Origin: Sedimentisphaerales bacterium
GTDB lineage: Bacteria; Planctomycetota; Phycisphaerae; Sedimentisphaerales; SM23-30
DNA: 64,000 nucleotides
Direction: 5' to 3'
NCBI GenBank assembly: GCA_016934515.1
Contig: JAFGSR010000168.1
Span: 1-64,000 of the forward strand
Shown here piece after piece: positions 1 to 9,014 of the stretch. How positions within the stretch are numbered: the first letter of the stretch is position 1; each line of letters starts with the position of its first letter. The notes under the pieces are model-generated. The model saw nothing but the letters and a program-made list of their open reading frames with translations. It was not told where the DNA came from and made no database searches. The position numbers and the translations under genes are program-made.

Positions 1-218
1 TAATCAAAAGGTTAACATTTACATTCTTTTGATCGAAGCAAACGGTGGCTTTGCACCAAATTTACAGAAAATATGTTACACTCCCGGGGGGATGGGGTAT
101 TATAATGTGGTTGCAAATAACTTTATCTAAAAACAGCTTGAGAATATTCTATGTCAGGAAAAGTCATAATGTACTGGGCACCATAAGCTCCGCGTTATTG
201 AAAAAAAGGGAAAACACG

Positions 219-728
219 ATGAAGAAAGAATCTACAATATATATATTATATTGCATTGCGTCCTACATTATGGGTGTTTTGATAATGATTTTCGGTGGAA
301 TTAATTTGGCTATGGTATGCTATTACCTGCTGCAGGGTAATGAATTTCTTTATATGGAAAGAATGTGGTCATTATTGAGCATGCCGGAATTAATATTCAG
401 AGGTTTACTCTTGATTGGTGTTAGCCAATTTCTGAGGTATGTTTCTGATAAGGAATATAGACCGGGATGGATACTGCGTAAGGGGGAATACATAATATAT
501 CTTGCAATCATTATTTTTATCACTAAGTCAATATGGAAGTATTGTAATTTTGGTTTTGGTTGTTCGGGCAGCACATGTTCTGTTTCAGAAATGACGCTAA
601 ATCAAATATTTGGAATGTTAATAAGCGCAGGAATGCTCTTTGCCCAGGTTTTGATTATGTTCGGTATTGCACAAATACTTCGAGCAATGGATTTCTCTGC
701 TTCGAAAAATCTGCCTGAATCTGAATAA
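219..728 (+). CDS. small multi-pass membrane protein, unrecognised
   Basis: I do not recognise this 169-residue protein. About four hydrophobic stretches (ILYCIASYIMGVLIMIFGG near the N-terminus, then LIFRGLLLIGVSQFL, YIIYLAIIIFITKSI and GMLISAGMLFAQVLIMFGIA) suggest a four-helix inner-membrane protein. Two cysteines lie in a short loop between helices 3 and 4 (GFGCSGSTCSVS). The track ORF opens at a GTG at 45, but the ATG at 219 follows an AAAGGG motif and starts directly before the first helix, so I use it. It has no operon partner; the next gene is convergent. Confidence 0.6.
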   Translation: MKKESTIYILYCIASYIMGVLIMIFGGINLAMVCYYLLQGNEFLYMERMWSLLSMPELIFRGLLLIGVSQFLRYVSDKEYRPGWILRKGEYIIYLAIIIFITKSIWKYCNFGFGCSGSTCSVSEMTLNQIFGMLISAGMLFAQVLIMFGIAQILRAMDFSASKNLPESE

Positions 729-900
729 ATACTTACTTTTGTTTTATATTTATATTATCAAGAAAAAACTTAACATTACCTTTTATTAACCCGTTTGCCT
801 AAGAGATAGACAATAAATGTACCGGACCCCCTTATCTCCTGTGACCCCTTTATCTCCTGCGGCCCTCTTAAGTTTCGTTAAGTTCCGTTGTTCTGCAGTC
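729..900. other. intergenic stretch with a short tandem repeat
   Basis: This gap between convergent genes contains two adjacent near-copies of a 19-base unit (ACCCCCTTATCTCCTGTG, then ACCCCTTTATCTCCTGCG) at about 826-863. I see no gene or clear terminator. Confidence 0.5.
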
Positions 901-1323
901 CTAGTCGCTTTCCTTATTCACGGATATTGGGGAAAGATTGACCTCTGCTACCAGGTATGTATATGATTGATCAAAATGAAACGTGGCCTCAATCCAACGA
1001 TCTGTTCTTATGGGCCACAGAATTGCGTTCTTTTTGTAGCCCACGACAACCAGCGTGCGATTGGTTCCTTGTGAAGAGATGGATTCACAAGAACCGACCC
1101 AGCCGTGTGGTGCGTGAGAGTCCCATTGGACAACGTCAAAGCCATTAGTTTCCAGGCATCTCCGCGCATCTTCCGGCGATGCGGAAGGCGACAGTGATGA
1201 CTCTAGTTGCATTTTACACTTCCGCACCACGGAAGTCGCACAGGAATAGCGAAACAACTCAAAGCCTGCATCAAGAAGCACTACTCCCAGTATGGAGATT
1301 ATGATGAATCTTTTACGTTTCAA
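901..1323 (-). CDS. hypothetical protein with N-terminal membrane anchor
   Basis: A 140-residue protein whose first 25 residues (MKRKRFIIISILGVVLLDAGF) form a positively charged start plus one hydrophobic helix, so it is likely anchored in the membrane or exported. The remainder is soluble and has four cysteines (SCATSVVRKC, CLETNG, GSCESIS), which could form disulfides outside the cytoplasm. I do not recognise the family. It stands alone. Confidence 0.55.
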   Translation of the reverse strand: MKRKRFIIISILGVVLLDAGFELFRYSCATSVVRKCKMQLESSLSPSASPEDARRCLETNGFDVVQWDSHAPHGWVGSCESISSQGTNRTLVVVGYKKNAILWPIRTDRWIEATFHFDQSYTYLVAEVNLSPISVNKESD

Positions 1324-2091
1324 GATCTATTCTCCAGAACAATGATTAGTTGGGCCCGCATAAGATTTCCTCTGGTTGTTTGATTAAGTGTTGAAGCTGA
1401 TAAATTGTATGGGTTATATACAGGAAAATGGAAGAAAAGTCAAGGGGAAAATATGGGAAAGCAGGGGCGATGTGTTGGTGGTGGAGACCCCTGCCTGGCG
1501 ACTGGGGGCTTTTTGTGGGGATGCAGGTCGCACATGATAATCGAGCGGTTGAGATTGCCGCATCGCCTTGGGGCTCCTCGCAATGACATCGCGGGGCGTG
1601 TTGGTTGGGGTGGTGAAATTGAATCGCTGCGCGATGGATTGTTAAATAGATCCTTCGACGGTGCTCAGGATGACCATTCCCTCGGCTGCGCTCGGGATGA
1701 CAGGGGTACAAGAATGCCGGCGAGACGCCGGCGGTACGGGGGGGGTAAGAAAGCCTGAAGCCTGAAGCCTGAAGGAAGAAAGCCGAAGGATGAAAAGTGT
1801 GGAAAGTTTGAAGGGGGGGAAGTATGGGCTGAAGGGTATCCTATAAATTTAATCATGGGCAAGATGCCCATGCCACCTCAGGGGACAGCATGGGCTGAAG
1901 CCCATCCTACATTTGGATGGTTGGTATGTTCCCAGTTTGTTTGTACATAACCATTTAGGGGGAGGGCAGGGAAGGAGGGAGAAAAAGATTGTTGGTTTCT
2001 TTTATTCTCTGGTTGTACAATGGTTTGGAGTTTTGGTATTATTGTATTAGAGTTCGAAGCCATACTATTACTTTTCTCGGAGGTTATAGCT
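1324..2091. repeat. intergenic block of dispersed repeats
   Basis: This 770-base stretch is built of repeat units rather than genes. At 1551-1590 lies the unit that reads 'CHCEEPQGDAAIS' when translated on the minus strand, and at 1651-1703 two related copies of the unit that gives 'HPERSRG'-type ORFs. A triple AGCCTGA run follows near 1752, then a 'gggcaagatgcccatgcc' palindrome near 1857 and a 'gggctgaagccca' palindrome near 1891. Track ORFs at 1346, 1405, 1665 and 1878 are translations of these units and are rejected as genes. Confidence 0.7.
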
Positions 2092-3387
2092 ATGTGTAAG
2101 AAGATTGAGCAAATCGTGTTGGTGTTTATGGTTATGGGTTTTTTTGCTGTTAAGGGTTGGGCGGCGGATAATGAACTCAGCCAGGCGGAGGAAAAGGCGG
2201 GTTTTGTGAGTATTTTTAACGGTAAGGACCTTACGGGTTGGGATGGGGACCCACGGCTTTGGTCGGTTAAGGAGGGTGTTATCCGGGGGGAAACTACGAT
2301 CTTAAAACCTGCGATCGGCAATACCTTCTGCATCTGGAAGGACGGAAAGCTTAAGAATTTTATACTCAAGGTTAAATTTCGTATTCATAGCGGCAATTCC
2401 GGTATTCAGTATCGCAGTCTGGACAAGGGTGATTGGCGGGTTCATGGTTATCAGGCCGAGGTGGAAAACAACCAGGGTAAGGTCGGGTTTTTGTATCATG
2501 AGGGCGGCCGCGGCTGGATGGTTAATGTCGGTGATATTATGGTTGTCGAGCGTGACAAAAAAGACAAAGTCGAAAAAAAAGTTGTGGGGAAGATTGCCGA
2601 TGTGAAAGAGCTTATCAAGGCCGGCTATTACAAAGAGAAGGACTGGAATGAATATGAGATAACCTGCCGGGGAAATCATATCATGCATATGCTGAATGGT
2701 TTTCAGACGATTGAGATGATAGACGACGATCCGAAGGACAGGGCGCTGGAGGGGATCCTGGCTTTACAGATTCATGCCGGCCTGCCGATGCTGGTGGAAT
2801 TCAAGGACATTCGTGTCAAACATTTGCCAGATCATTTTGGCATGGCGAAGCGGCTGTTTAACGGGGAGGACCTGGACGGCTGGACCCTGCCCGATGAGAA
2901 GCTCAAAGATACCTGGAGTGCTGAAGAAGGCTTGATGGTGAATAAGGGAAAGCCCGTCGGGTATATTCGTACCCGGGCGGACTATACCAATTATATTCTT
3001 CGTTTGCAGTTCCGGCACCAGGGCAAGGGTAACGGCGGTGTCCTGCTGCGAATGGTTGGGCCGGATAAGGTTTGGCCCAGGTCTATCGAGGCGCAGGGGC
3101 AATACGGTTCGGCCGGGGATATATGGAACATCGACGAATTTCCGATGCAAGTCGATGAATCGCGAACCAGTGGGCGTCATACGGTGAAAATGCATGAAAC
3201 CAACGAGAAACCCGGCCAGTGGAACCAGTACGAAATCACAATGGACAAAGGGTATCTTGAACTGAAGGTCAATGAGCTGGTGCAGAACACCGCCACCGAT
3301 TGCTGGGAAACGCCCGGTAAAATCTGTCTGCAATCGGAAGGCTCCCCGATGGAGTTTCGCAATCTCGTTTTGATACCAATCGAATAA
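2092..3387 (+). CDS. secreted tandem DUF1080 (3-keto-disaccharide hydrolase-like) protein
   Basis: This 431-residue protein has an N-terminal signal peptide (MCKKIEQIVLVFMVMGFFAVKGWA) followed by two DUF1080 domains, a concanavalin-like fold abundant in Planctomycetota and linked to polysaccharide or 3-keto-glycoside breakdown. Domain 1 opens with FVSIFNGKDLTGWDGD (about residues 38-240). Domain 2 opens with KRLFNGEDLDGWTLPDE (about 255-431). Both carry the family's YNEYEITC / WNQYEITM-type strands. The ATG at 2092 follows TCGGAGG with an 8-base spacer and starts the signal peptide, so the upstream track start is discarded. It is monocistronic. The family is clear, the substrate is not. Confidence 0.88.
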   Translation: MCKKIEQIVLVFMVMGFFAVKGWAADNELSQAEEKAGFVSIFNGKDLTGWDGDPRLWSVKEGVIRGETTILKPAIGNTFCIWKDGKLKNFILKVKFRIHSGNSGIQYRSLDKGDWRVHGYQAEVENNQGKVGFLYHEGGRGWMVNVGDIMVVERDKKDKVEKKVVGKIADVKELIKAGYYKEKDWNEYEITCRGNHIMHMLNGFQTIEMIDDDPKDRALEGILALQIHAGLPMLVEFKDIRVKHLPDHFGMAKRLFNGEDLDGWTLPDEKLKDTWSAEEGLMVNKGKPVGYIRTRADYTNYILRLQFRHQGKGNGGVLLRMVGPDKVWPRSIEAQGQYGSAGDIWNIDEFPMQVDESRTSGRHTVKMHETNEKPGQWNQYEITMDKGYLELKVNELVQNTATDCWETPGKICLQSEGSPMEFRNLVLIPIE

Positions 3388-3434
3388 AAGCATGATAAAA
3401 GGATCAAAACGTTTTGTGGGGTGTTAGGGTGGAG

Positions 3435-3534
3435 TGGTTATTGGTGTTGTTTTTTGTAGAAGCTGCCGGGTAGTTGTTTGATGAGGCCTTTCAGTTGGAG
3501 TGAGGTGAGCGCGGCGTTGGCGGGGCCGGCGGTG
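3435..3534 (-). pseudogene. duplicated dprA 3' end (remnant)
   Basis: These 100 bases match the last 100 bases of the intact dprA gene (4843-4942) with 7 mismatches and no gaps. Read on the minus strand the copy still encodes TAGPANAALTSLQLKGLIK...GSFYKKQHQ followed by TAA; only one difference (K for I) changes the protein. The homology stops abruptly at 3534. It is a stranded dprA tail. With the intact copy it brackets a 1.3 kb islet holding two genes. Confidence 0.85.
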
Positions 3535-3550
3535 TTAAGAGAAGATTCTT

Positions 3551-3862
3551 TTACCGCGGTTTAACCAGGGATTTATCGAAATCCAATATTTCTATTAGAT
3601 TATCTATATCGTTCGGGGTGAGTTTGGTTGTTCGCGGATGAAGGACACTGGGGCCTTTGAAGCGGACGCAATAATCCTCGCGTTTGGGCTGTTTGCCCTT
3701 TTCCTTAGTTATGGTTTGAATCGGGGAGAAATCGCCCTGGACGATAATTCTGGCAACCTGGTTATTAACGGGACTGGGGATCCATTTCAGTTCGGGTCGA
3801 TCTGATTTGATATAATCTTTCAGGTCCTGGTAAGTTTCAAGCAACGCTTTCTTTTTGCTCAT
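3551..3862 (-). CDS. hypothetical protein, partner of the HicB-like gene
   Basis: A 103-residue basic, soluble protein (MSKKKALLETYQDLKDYIK...) that I do not recognise by family. It overlaps the end of the upstream gene by 26 bases, so the two are surely co-expressed. The ATG at 3862 follows GGGGT; an upstream in-frame start at 3901 is possible. Small size, tight overlap and a partner that looks like HicB suggest a toxin-antitoxin-like pair, but no HicA signature is visible and the toxin role is inference. Confidence 0.55.
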   Translation of the reverse strand: MSKKKALLETYQDLKDYIKSDRPELKWIPSPVNNQVARIIVQGDFSPIQTITKEKGKQPKREDYCVRFKGPSVLHPRTTKLTPNDIDNLIEILDFDKSLVKPR

Positions 3863-4385
3863 TGCTACCCCATACTTCAACATCGATAATCGTTTCGTCA
3901 TAAATAGTATCGTCGAGCTTGTCCGTGGTAATCATCTTGGCGATCCATTTTTCCATATCTTCGGTGTTTAGTTGTTCGATTTTTTTGATGCTGATGTTGG
4001 GGTGATCTTTTAGAAATTCTTCCAATGCGCTCAAGAGCCCCCTCATTTGCCGGTCTTTAGGAATCCTGGTTCCCTTTTTGCTGTTTTTCTTGGCTTGGCT
4101 GGAGACTTCCCTTCCGATTTTGTAATTGGCATCACGAGAAGCTTTATCGCCTAAAGCGTCCAGCAAGAGATATATGAGATTGGAATATGCCTCTTCCGGG
4201 GAGTGTCCAAGGGATGAAATACCCGTGGATAACGAAAGTGCTTCAAAATACGGGTTGTCCGGAGTTGAATTTACCTTATCAACAAAAATATGGCAAACAT
4301 CATCGATTTCCGTAGAAATGGAGCGGCCATCAAATTTAAAAATATATTTCAATTTGGTGCCGGCACGATATGAAATATCACTCAT
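3837..4385 (-). CDS. HicB-like domain protein
   Basis: A 182-residue protein. The segment YFEALSLSTGISSLGHSP followed by EEAYSNLIYLLLDAL matches the strand-turn-helix pattern of HicB-like antitoxins (short strand, a G-x-G/SPEEA turn, then a long helix). The C-terminal half is charged and helical (RQMRGLLSALEEFLKDHPNI). The ATG at 4385 follows AAAGAGG at 7 bases. It is the first gene of a two-gene unit lying between the two copies of the dprA 3' end, which points to acquisition by transfer. The family call rests on pattern only. Confidence 0.5.
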   Translation of the reverse strand: MSDISYRAGTKLKYIFKFDGRSISTEIDDVCHIFVDKVNSTPDNPYFEALSLSTGISSLGHSPEEAYSNLIYLLLDALGDKASRDANYKIGREVSSQAKKNSKKGTRIPKDRQMRGLLSALEEFLKDHPNISIKKIEQLNTEDMEKWIAKMITTDKLDDTIYDETIIDVEVWGSNEQKESVA

Positions 4386-4842
4386 GATTAACCTCTTTGT
4401 CGATATGAACAATTACCTCAACCTTTGTTTGTTTACGGCACGACGCTACATATTATAGGCCCTGAAACAGAACGAATGGTTATTGTAACGTAAAAATCGC
4501 CATTGCCCACATTTTCTACAAAGTAACAAAAAAATCAAGCTACGTCTCATTCAAAGGCATATAACAATAAGCAGCATGAACATAAAGTACATACCTATAA
4601 TAACTTACATGACAAGTTATCGCAAAACATTTTTTCAAGAATTGAGGGAAATCGCAAATCAGCCTGTTACTTTTTGGTATAAACACTTAAATGAGCGAAA
4701 CTTATGAGTAAATTAAAAAACTTTTGCTATATTCGGGAAATTTCTGTGAAAACTGTAATTTACTCAATTATTGTAAAATTTGGTTGATTTGTGGGCATAC
4801 CAAGTGCGATGCCGTTGGCAAACGTCTGACAGTGGGATAAGT
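4386..4842. other. AT-rich intergenic region of the islet
   Basis: This 457-base stretch is clearly more AT-rich than its surroundings and holds no ORF that I can support. It ends where the intact dprA 3' end begins. It probably contains the promoter of the minus-strand HicB-like pair. Confidence 0.5.
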
Positions 4843-4845
4843 TGG

Positions 4846-6012
4846 TTATTGGTGTTGTATTTTGTAGAAGCTGCCGGGGAGTTGTTTGATTAGTCCTTTT
4901 AGTTGGAGTGAGGTGAGGGCGGCGTTGGCGGGTCCGGCGGTGAGTTGGGCGCGGTTGATGATTTCGTCGATGTGGATTTCCTGGTGGTCGAGGCAGTTGA
5001 GTACGGCGGATTCGGTGGGGGATAATTTTAGTTGATCCAGGTTGAACAGGGCGGGTTGGGAATCTGTAGCGGTTGTGGTTTGGGTGTCGGTGGTGGTTTC
5101 GGATTCGTCGATGGTTAGGTTGAGATGGCCTAGTGCGGTGAGGATGTCGTTGACGTTTTCGACGAGTTGAGCACCGTCTTTGATGAGTTGGTGGGGACCG
5201 TAGCTGTGTGGTGAGTCGATGCGGCCGGGGACGGCCATGACTTCGCGGTTTTGTTCGAGGGCGAGTCGGGCGGTGATGAGGGCGCCGCTACGGGATCGGG
5301 CTTCGACGACGACGGTGGCGAGTGCCAAGCCGGCGATGATGCGGTTGCGGGCGGGGAAGGTGTTGCTGAGGGGTTCGTAGTCGATGGGCAGTTCGCTGAT
5401 GAGGCAGCCGTTGTCGGCGATGCGGGAGGCGAGGTCGGCGTTTTCGGGTGGGTAGATTTTTCCGAGACCGCAGCCGAGCACGGCGATGGTTCGCCCGTCG
5501 GCACTGAGAGCGCCGCGGTGGGCTTCGGTGTCGATGCCGCGGGCGAGACCGGAGACGATGGTGAAGCCGGCGGTGCTGAGTTGATGGGTGAGTCGTGAGG
5601 TTTGTTCGCGGCCGTAGTTGGAACAGTTTCGGGAGCCGACGAAGGCAACGGCGAGGTTGTCCTGGTCGGTGAGGGTTCCTTTTACGTAGAGGACGGCGGG
5701 AGCGGTATCGATCTGGCGGAGCAGGGGTGGGTAATCGGGGCACTGTTGGGTGATGATGCGGATGCCGAGGCGGTGGGCCTTTTCGAGTTCGGAATTGACG
5801 TCGGCGGAGTAGAGGCCGGCGGTGATGGCTTGGGCCTTTTTTTGTCCGATGCCGGGTACGGAAGCCAGTTGGCCGGGGGTGGCGGCGAGGATCTGGTCGA
5901 TGCCGCCGAGGTTATTGAGGAGGCGGGCGAAAGTTTTGGAGCCGACGCCGGCGACGAGGTGGAGGCGGAGCCATTTTTCGATGAGTTTTTGATTGGGATG
6001 GTAGTTTTGCAC
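4846..6012 (-). CDS. dprA: DNA processing protein DprA (Smf)
   Basis: DprA binds incoming single-stranded DNA and loads RecA during transformation. The 388-residue protein has the full architecture: an N-terminal helix-hairpin-helix region (VAGVGSKTFARLL, VPGIGQKKAQAI), the Rossmann-like DprA core (VGSRNCSNYGREQTSRL, SGLARGIDTEAHRGAL, VLGCGLGKIYPPEN, FPARNRIIAGLA, RSRSGALITARLALEQ, VPGRIDSPHSYGPHQLI) and a C-terminal winged helix. It starts at GTG after a GGGGG-containing ribosome site. It lies 16 bases downstream of aroB on the same strand, so probably one operon. Its last 100 bases are duplicated at 3435-3534. Confidence 0.96.
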   Translation of the reverse strand: MQNYHPNQKLIEKWLRLHLVAGVGSKTFARLLNNLGGIDQILAATPGQLASVPGIGQKKAQAITAGLYSADVNSELEKAHRLGIRIITQQCPDYPPLLRQIDTAPAVLYVKGTLTDQDNLAVAFVGSRNCSNYGREQTSRLTHQLSTAGFTIVSGLARGIDTEAHRGALSADGRTIAVLGCGLGKIYPPENADLASRIADNGCLISELPIDYEPLSNTFPARNRIIAGLALATVVVEARSRSGALITARLALEQNREVMAVPGRIDSPHSYGPHQLIKDGAQLVENVNDILTALGHLNLTIDESETTTDTQTTTATDSQPALFNLDQLKLSPTESAVLNCLDHQEIHIDEIINRAQLTAGPANAALTSLQLKGLIKQLPGSFYKIQHQ

Positions 6013-6028
6013 GGTGCCCCCTTTGGTT

Positions 6029-7153
6029 TTACGTGGCGGGTTGGGTGAGAGAATCGACGGCGGTGAGGATTTCGGGTTCGGAGAGGTCGTTGATGAAGTC
6101 GCAGGAGCCGATGCCGGTGGGGAGGACGAAGTTGATTTTTCCGTGTTTGACTTTTTTGTCTTGGAGCATGGCCTGGTAGAGGTCGGCGGAGTTTATCGGA
6201 CCTTGGATGTGGGTGGGTAGTTGGAGTTTTTGGAGGAGGAGGAGGATTTTTTGGGCGGATCGTTCGTCGAGGAGTTTGCGGGAAAGGGCGAGGCGGAGGG
6301 CGGCGACGATTCCGAGGGAGACAGCTTCGCCGTGGTGGAAATCGAGGTTTTTGAGGGTGGTTTCGATGGCGTGTCCGACGGTGTGGCCGAGGTTTAGGAT
6401 GCCGCGGAGGCCGGCTTCGTGTTCGTCAGCGGAGACGACAGCGGCTTTGATTTGGCAGTTGCGTTCGACGAGGTCGATGAGGGTGTTTTTTTGGAGGGTG
6501 GTGACGGCTTGGGTGTTTTGTTCGAGGGTGGCGAAGAAGCCGGCGTCGCGGATAATGGCGTGTTTGACGGTTTCGGCGAGTCCGCAGCCGAGTTCGCGGG
6601 GGGGGAGGGTTTTGAGGGTGTCGGTGTCAGCGAAGACCATTTTTGGCTGATAGAATGAGCCGATCATGTTTTTGCCGCGGGGGTGGTTGATGCCGGTTTT
6701 ACCGCCGATGCTGCTGTCAACCATGGCGAGGAGCGAGGTGGGGACCTGGACGAAATTAAGGCCTCTTTTGAAGGTGGCGGCCAGGAAGCCGGCCAGATCG
6801 CCGATTACGCCGCCACCGAGGGCGATTACGCAATCGGAGCGTTCGGCGGCGAAATCGAACATTTTGTCGTAAAGGTGCTCCAGGACGGCCATTTGCTTGC
6901 TGGATTCGCCGGGAGGGACGCTGACGAGGTGAGATTCGAGGTTTTGCTCGGCGAGGCTGTTGAGGAGCATCTCGGCGTAGATGGGCTTGACATTGTCGTC
7001 GGTGACGACGATGGCATGTTTTGAGGGGCAGTTTTGGGTGAAAAAGGGGCCGAAATCGGGGAGGATATGTGAGCCGATGTAAATGGGGTAGGAACGCCTG
7101 CCGAGGTTGACGTGGACGATGCGGCCTTGAAATTTTGGATCGGATCGATGCAA
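6029..7153 (-). CDS. aroB: 3-dehydroquinate synthase
   Basis: AroB converts DAHP to 3-dehydroquinate, the second step of the shikimate pathway, using NAD and a divalent metal. The 374-residue protein carries the NAD-binding GGGVIGDLAGFLAATFKRG, the substrate loop SLLAMVDSSIGGKTGIN, and the metal-binding set from E in LAETVKHAII to the histidines in NLGHTVGHAIE and DFHHGEAVSLG. The start used is a TTG at 7153 with AAGGG upstream, as no ATG is available before the conserved YPIYIGSHIL strand. It is first in an operon with dprA. Confidence 0.95.
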   Translation of the reverse strand: MHRSDPKFQGRIVHVNLGRRSYPIYIGSHILPDFGPFFTQNCPSKHAIVVTDDNVKPIYAEMLLNSLAEQNLESHLVSVPPGESSKQMAVLEHLYDKMFDFAAERSDCVIALGGGVIGDLAGFLAATFKRGLNFVQVPTSLLAMVDSSIGGKTGINHPRGKNMIGSFYQPKMVFADTDTLKTLPPRELGCGLAETVKHAIIRDAGFFATLEQNTQAVTTLQKNTLIDLVERNCQIKAAVVSADEHEAGLRGILNLGHTVGHAIETTLKNLDFHHGEAVSLGIVAALRLALSRKLLDERSAQKILLLLQKLQLPTHIQGPINSADLYQAMLQDKKVKHGKINFVLPTGIGSCDFINDLSEPEILTAVDSLTQPAT

Positions 7154-7554
7154 TTCCTAGTCCCTTGTAGGGGTATGGTTTATTTTGCAGTTATTCAGGT
7201 TACCCAGATTACCAAGATTGATATTATTATTGCAAAATTTCGACAAATAAATAAAAAAGTCGGAAAATGTGAAACTTCCCGAAAAACAGTCTGTCTATAT
7301 TAATAGGTAATTGGTGGACTGACCAGAAATATTTGAACAATAAATTGTTTAAAACGTAGTGATATTAAGATCAGGACCGTCCGAATTTGGTAGTGAGGGC
7401 GGATTTTTTTTGGGGATTTATTATTTTCACAGGGCAAAAGTTACAGTTTGGGCGGGTGAGTTGAAATTGGGCAAACTGTATGCTGATATTCTGTAACGGC
7501 TTACAGCAATATGGTTTAATATTTGTAATAAATGGGCGTTTTTCAAGCAAAAGC
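7154..7554. other. intergenic region between divergent aroB and folC
   Basis: This 400-base AT-rich gap should hold the minus-strand promoter of aroB-dprA and contains the upstream part of the folC promoter region. I see no RNA gene or conserved element. Confidence 0.45.
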
Positions 7555-7583
7555 TTGCGTTTTGGTGAATTAACCGCTATAAT
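7555..7583 (+). promoter_or_regulatory. sigma-70-type promoter of folC
   Basis: TTGCGT (7555-7560) and TATAAT (7578-7583) are separated by exactly 17 bases. Predicted transcription starts near 7590, only about three bases before the folC ATG, so the message would be leaderless or nearly so. Confidence 0.65.
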
Positions 7584-7592
7584 GAGCTATCT

Positions 7593-9014
7593 ATGGTAAA
7601 TACAGTGACTACAAAACGATCCAGGTCCCGCGCACCCTCCACAAGCACCGGAAAAGTCAAGAAAATCAAGGCGATTGGTACTTATAAGTCGGCGTTGGAC
7701 TTTCTCTTCAGTAACACTAACTATGAGTCTGCCAAGAGGTTACGTTACAACGAGGACACATTTAGTCTGGAGCGGATGTACCGATTGCTCAAGGGAGTGG
7801 GAAATCCGCATGAGAAGTTGACCTCGGTGCACATAGCCGGGACCAAGGGCAAAGGCTCAACGTGTGCGATGCTGTCGGAGATGCTGATGGCGTCGGGGTA
7901 CAAGGTGGGATTGTACACGTCTCCGCATGTTTTGGATTTGCGGGAGCGGATCTGTGTGAATCGTCAGAAGATCAGTGAAGCGGCGATGACGCGGCTGGTG
8001 AGGAAGATTGCACCGGTGGTAAAGAAGATGGCGGACGATCCACCGACGTTTTTTGAGATACTGACGGCGATAGCGTTCATGCATATGGTGATTTCGAAGG
8101 TGGATATGGCGGTTATTGAGACGGGTCTGGGTGGTCGTCTGGACAGTACGAATGTGCTGAACCCTGAGGTGGTGGGTATAACGAGCATCAGCATCGATCA
8201 TCAGCGGCAGTTGGGCGACACGGTGGGTAAGATAGCCAAGGAGAAAGCCGGGATATTCAAGAGCGGTGTACCGGCGGTATCGGTGTTGCAGGATATCGAA
8301 ACGATGAAGGTGCTCAAGAGCGAGGCGAACCGAACGGGATCGCCGCTGCGTTTTACGGGCAAGGAAATTGATTTTTCGTATCGATTTGAGTCGAGCCGGG
8401 ATTTGGGACCGCACACGCGGGTGTGTTTGACGACCTCGACGAGCCGTTATGAACATCTACCGGTTCCGGCGTTGGGCGAGCACCAGGCGATTAATTGTGG
8501 TTTGGCATTATCGCTGCTGGATTTGCTGAAGGGTCAGGGCTTTAAGATTAATGATGAGAAGGCAATTAGCGGTCTGGCGAATACCAATCTTCCGGGCCGA
8601 ATGGAGATTATCCATGAGAATCCGCGGGTGCTGGTGGACGGGGCGCACAACGCGGCGAGTATCCGGGCGTTCATTCAGGCAACGGGCCAGCATATTCCTT
8701 ATGATTCGATGGTGGTGATATTTGGTTGCTGTGAGGATAAGGATGTGAACGGGATGCTGTCGCAGTTGCAGTATGGTGCGGACAAAGCGATATTTACCCG
8801 GGTGAACTCTCCCCGTTCGGTTTATCCTGAAGACCTGGTGCATAAGTACGGGGATATATGCGGGAAGATGTGTCAGTCGGCCCCGAATCTTCGAGAGGCA
8901 TTGAAAATTGCCCGGACGGCGGTTACAACGGGAGATTTGATTTGTATAACGGGGAGTTTCTATCTGGTGGGCGAGGCTAAGGAGCTTTTTCTTAAAGAGC
9001 CATCGTCGCTATAG
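7593..9014 (+). CDS. folC: bifunctional folylpolyglutamate / dihydrofolate synthase
   Basis: FolC adds glutamate to dihydropteroate or to folates using ATP. The 473-residue protein shows the Mur-ligase fold: P-loop HIAGTKGKGSTCAML, SPHVLDLRERI, ETGLGGRLDSTNV, SIDHQRQLGDTVGKIAKEKAG (with the lysine usually carbamylated), and the C-terminal PGRMEIIHENPRVLVDGAHN. An extra basic segment of about 30 residues (TTKRSRSRAPSTSTGKVKK) precedes the usual start. The ATG has no ribosome site and lies directly at the predicted transcription start. It is monocistronic. Confidence 0.95.
   Translation: MVNTVTTKRSRSRAPSTSTGKVKKIKAIGTYKSALDFLFSNTNYESAKRLRYNEDTFSLERMYRLLKGVGNPHEKLTSVHIAGTKGKGSTCAMLSEMLMASGYKVGLYTSPHVLDLRERICVNRQKISEAAMTRLVRKIAPVVKKMADDPPTFFEILTAIAFMHMVISKVDMAVIETGLGGRLDSTNVLNPEVVGITSISIDHQRQLGDTVGKIAKEKAGIFKSGVPAVSVLQDIETMKVLKSEANRTGSPLRFTGKEIDFSYRFESSRDLGPHTRVCLTTSTSRYEHLPVPALGEHQAINCGLALSLLDLLKGQGFKINDEKAISGLANTNLPGRMEIIHENPRVLVDGAHNAASIRAFIQATGQHIPYDSMVVIFGCCEDKDVNGMLSQLQYGADKAIFTRVNSPRSVYPEDLVHKYGDICGKMCQSAPNLREALKIARTAVTTGDLICITGSFYLVGEAKELFLKEPSSL

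Noticed and set aside
1346-2369. Track ORFs at 1346, 1405, 1665 and 1878 with HPERSRG- or CHCEEPQGDAAIS-like peptides
   Set aside because: They are translations of dispersed intergenic repeats and antisense to DUF1080; no ribosome sites and no domain.
5130-7024. Several long ORFs on both strands across dprA and aroB
   Set aside because: GC-rich shadow frames of two clear housekeeping genes; compositions are skewed (proline/arginine or glycine/glutamate rich).
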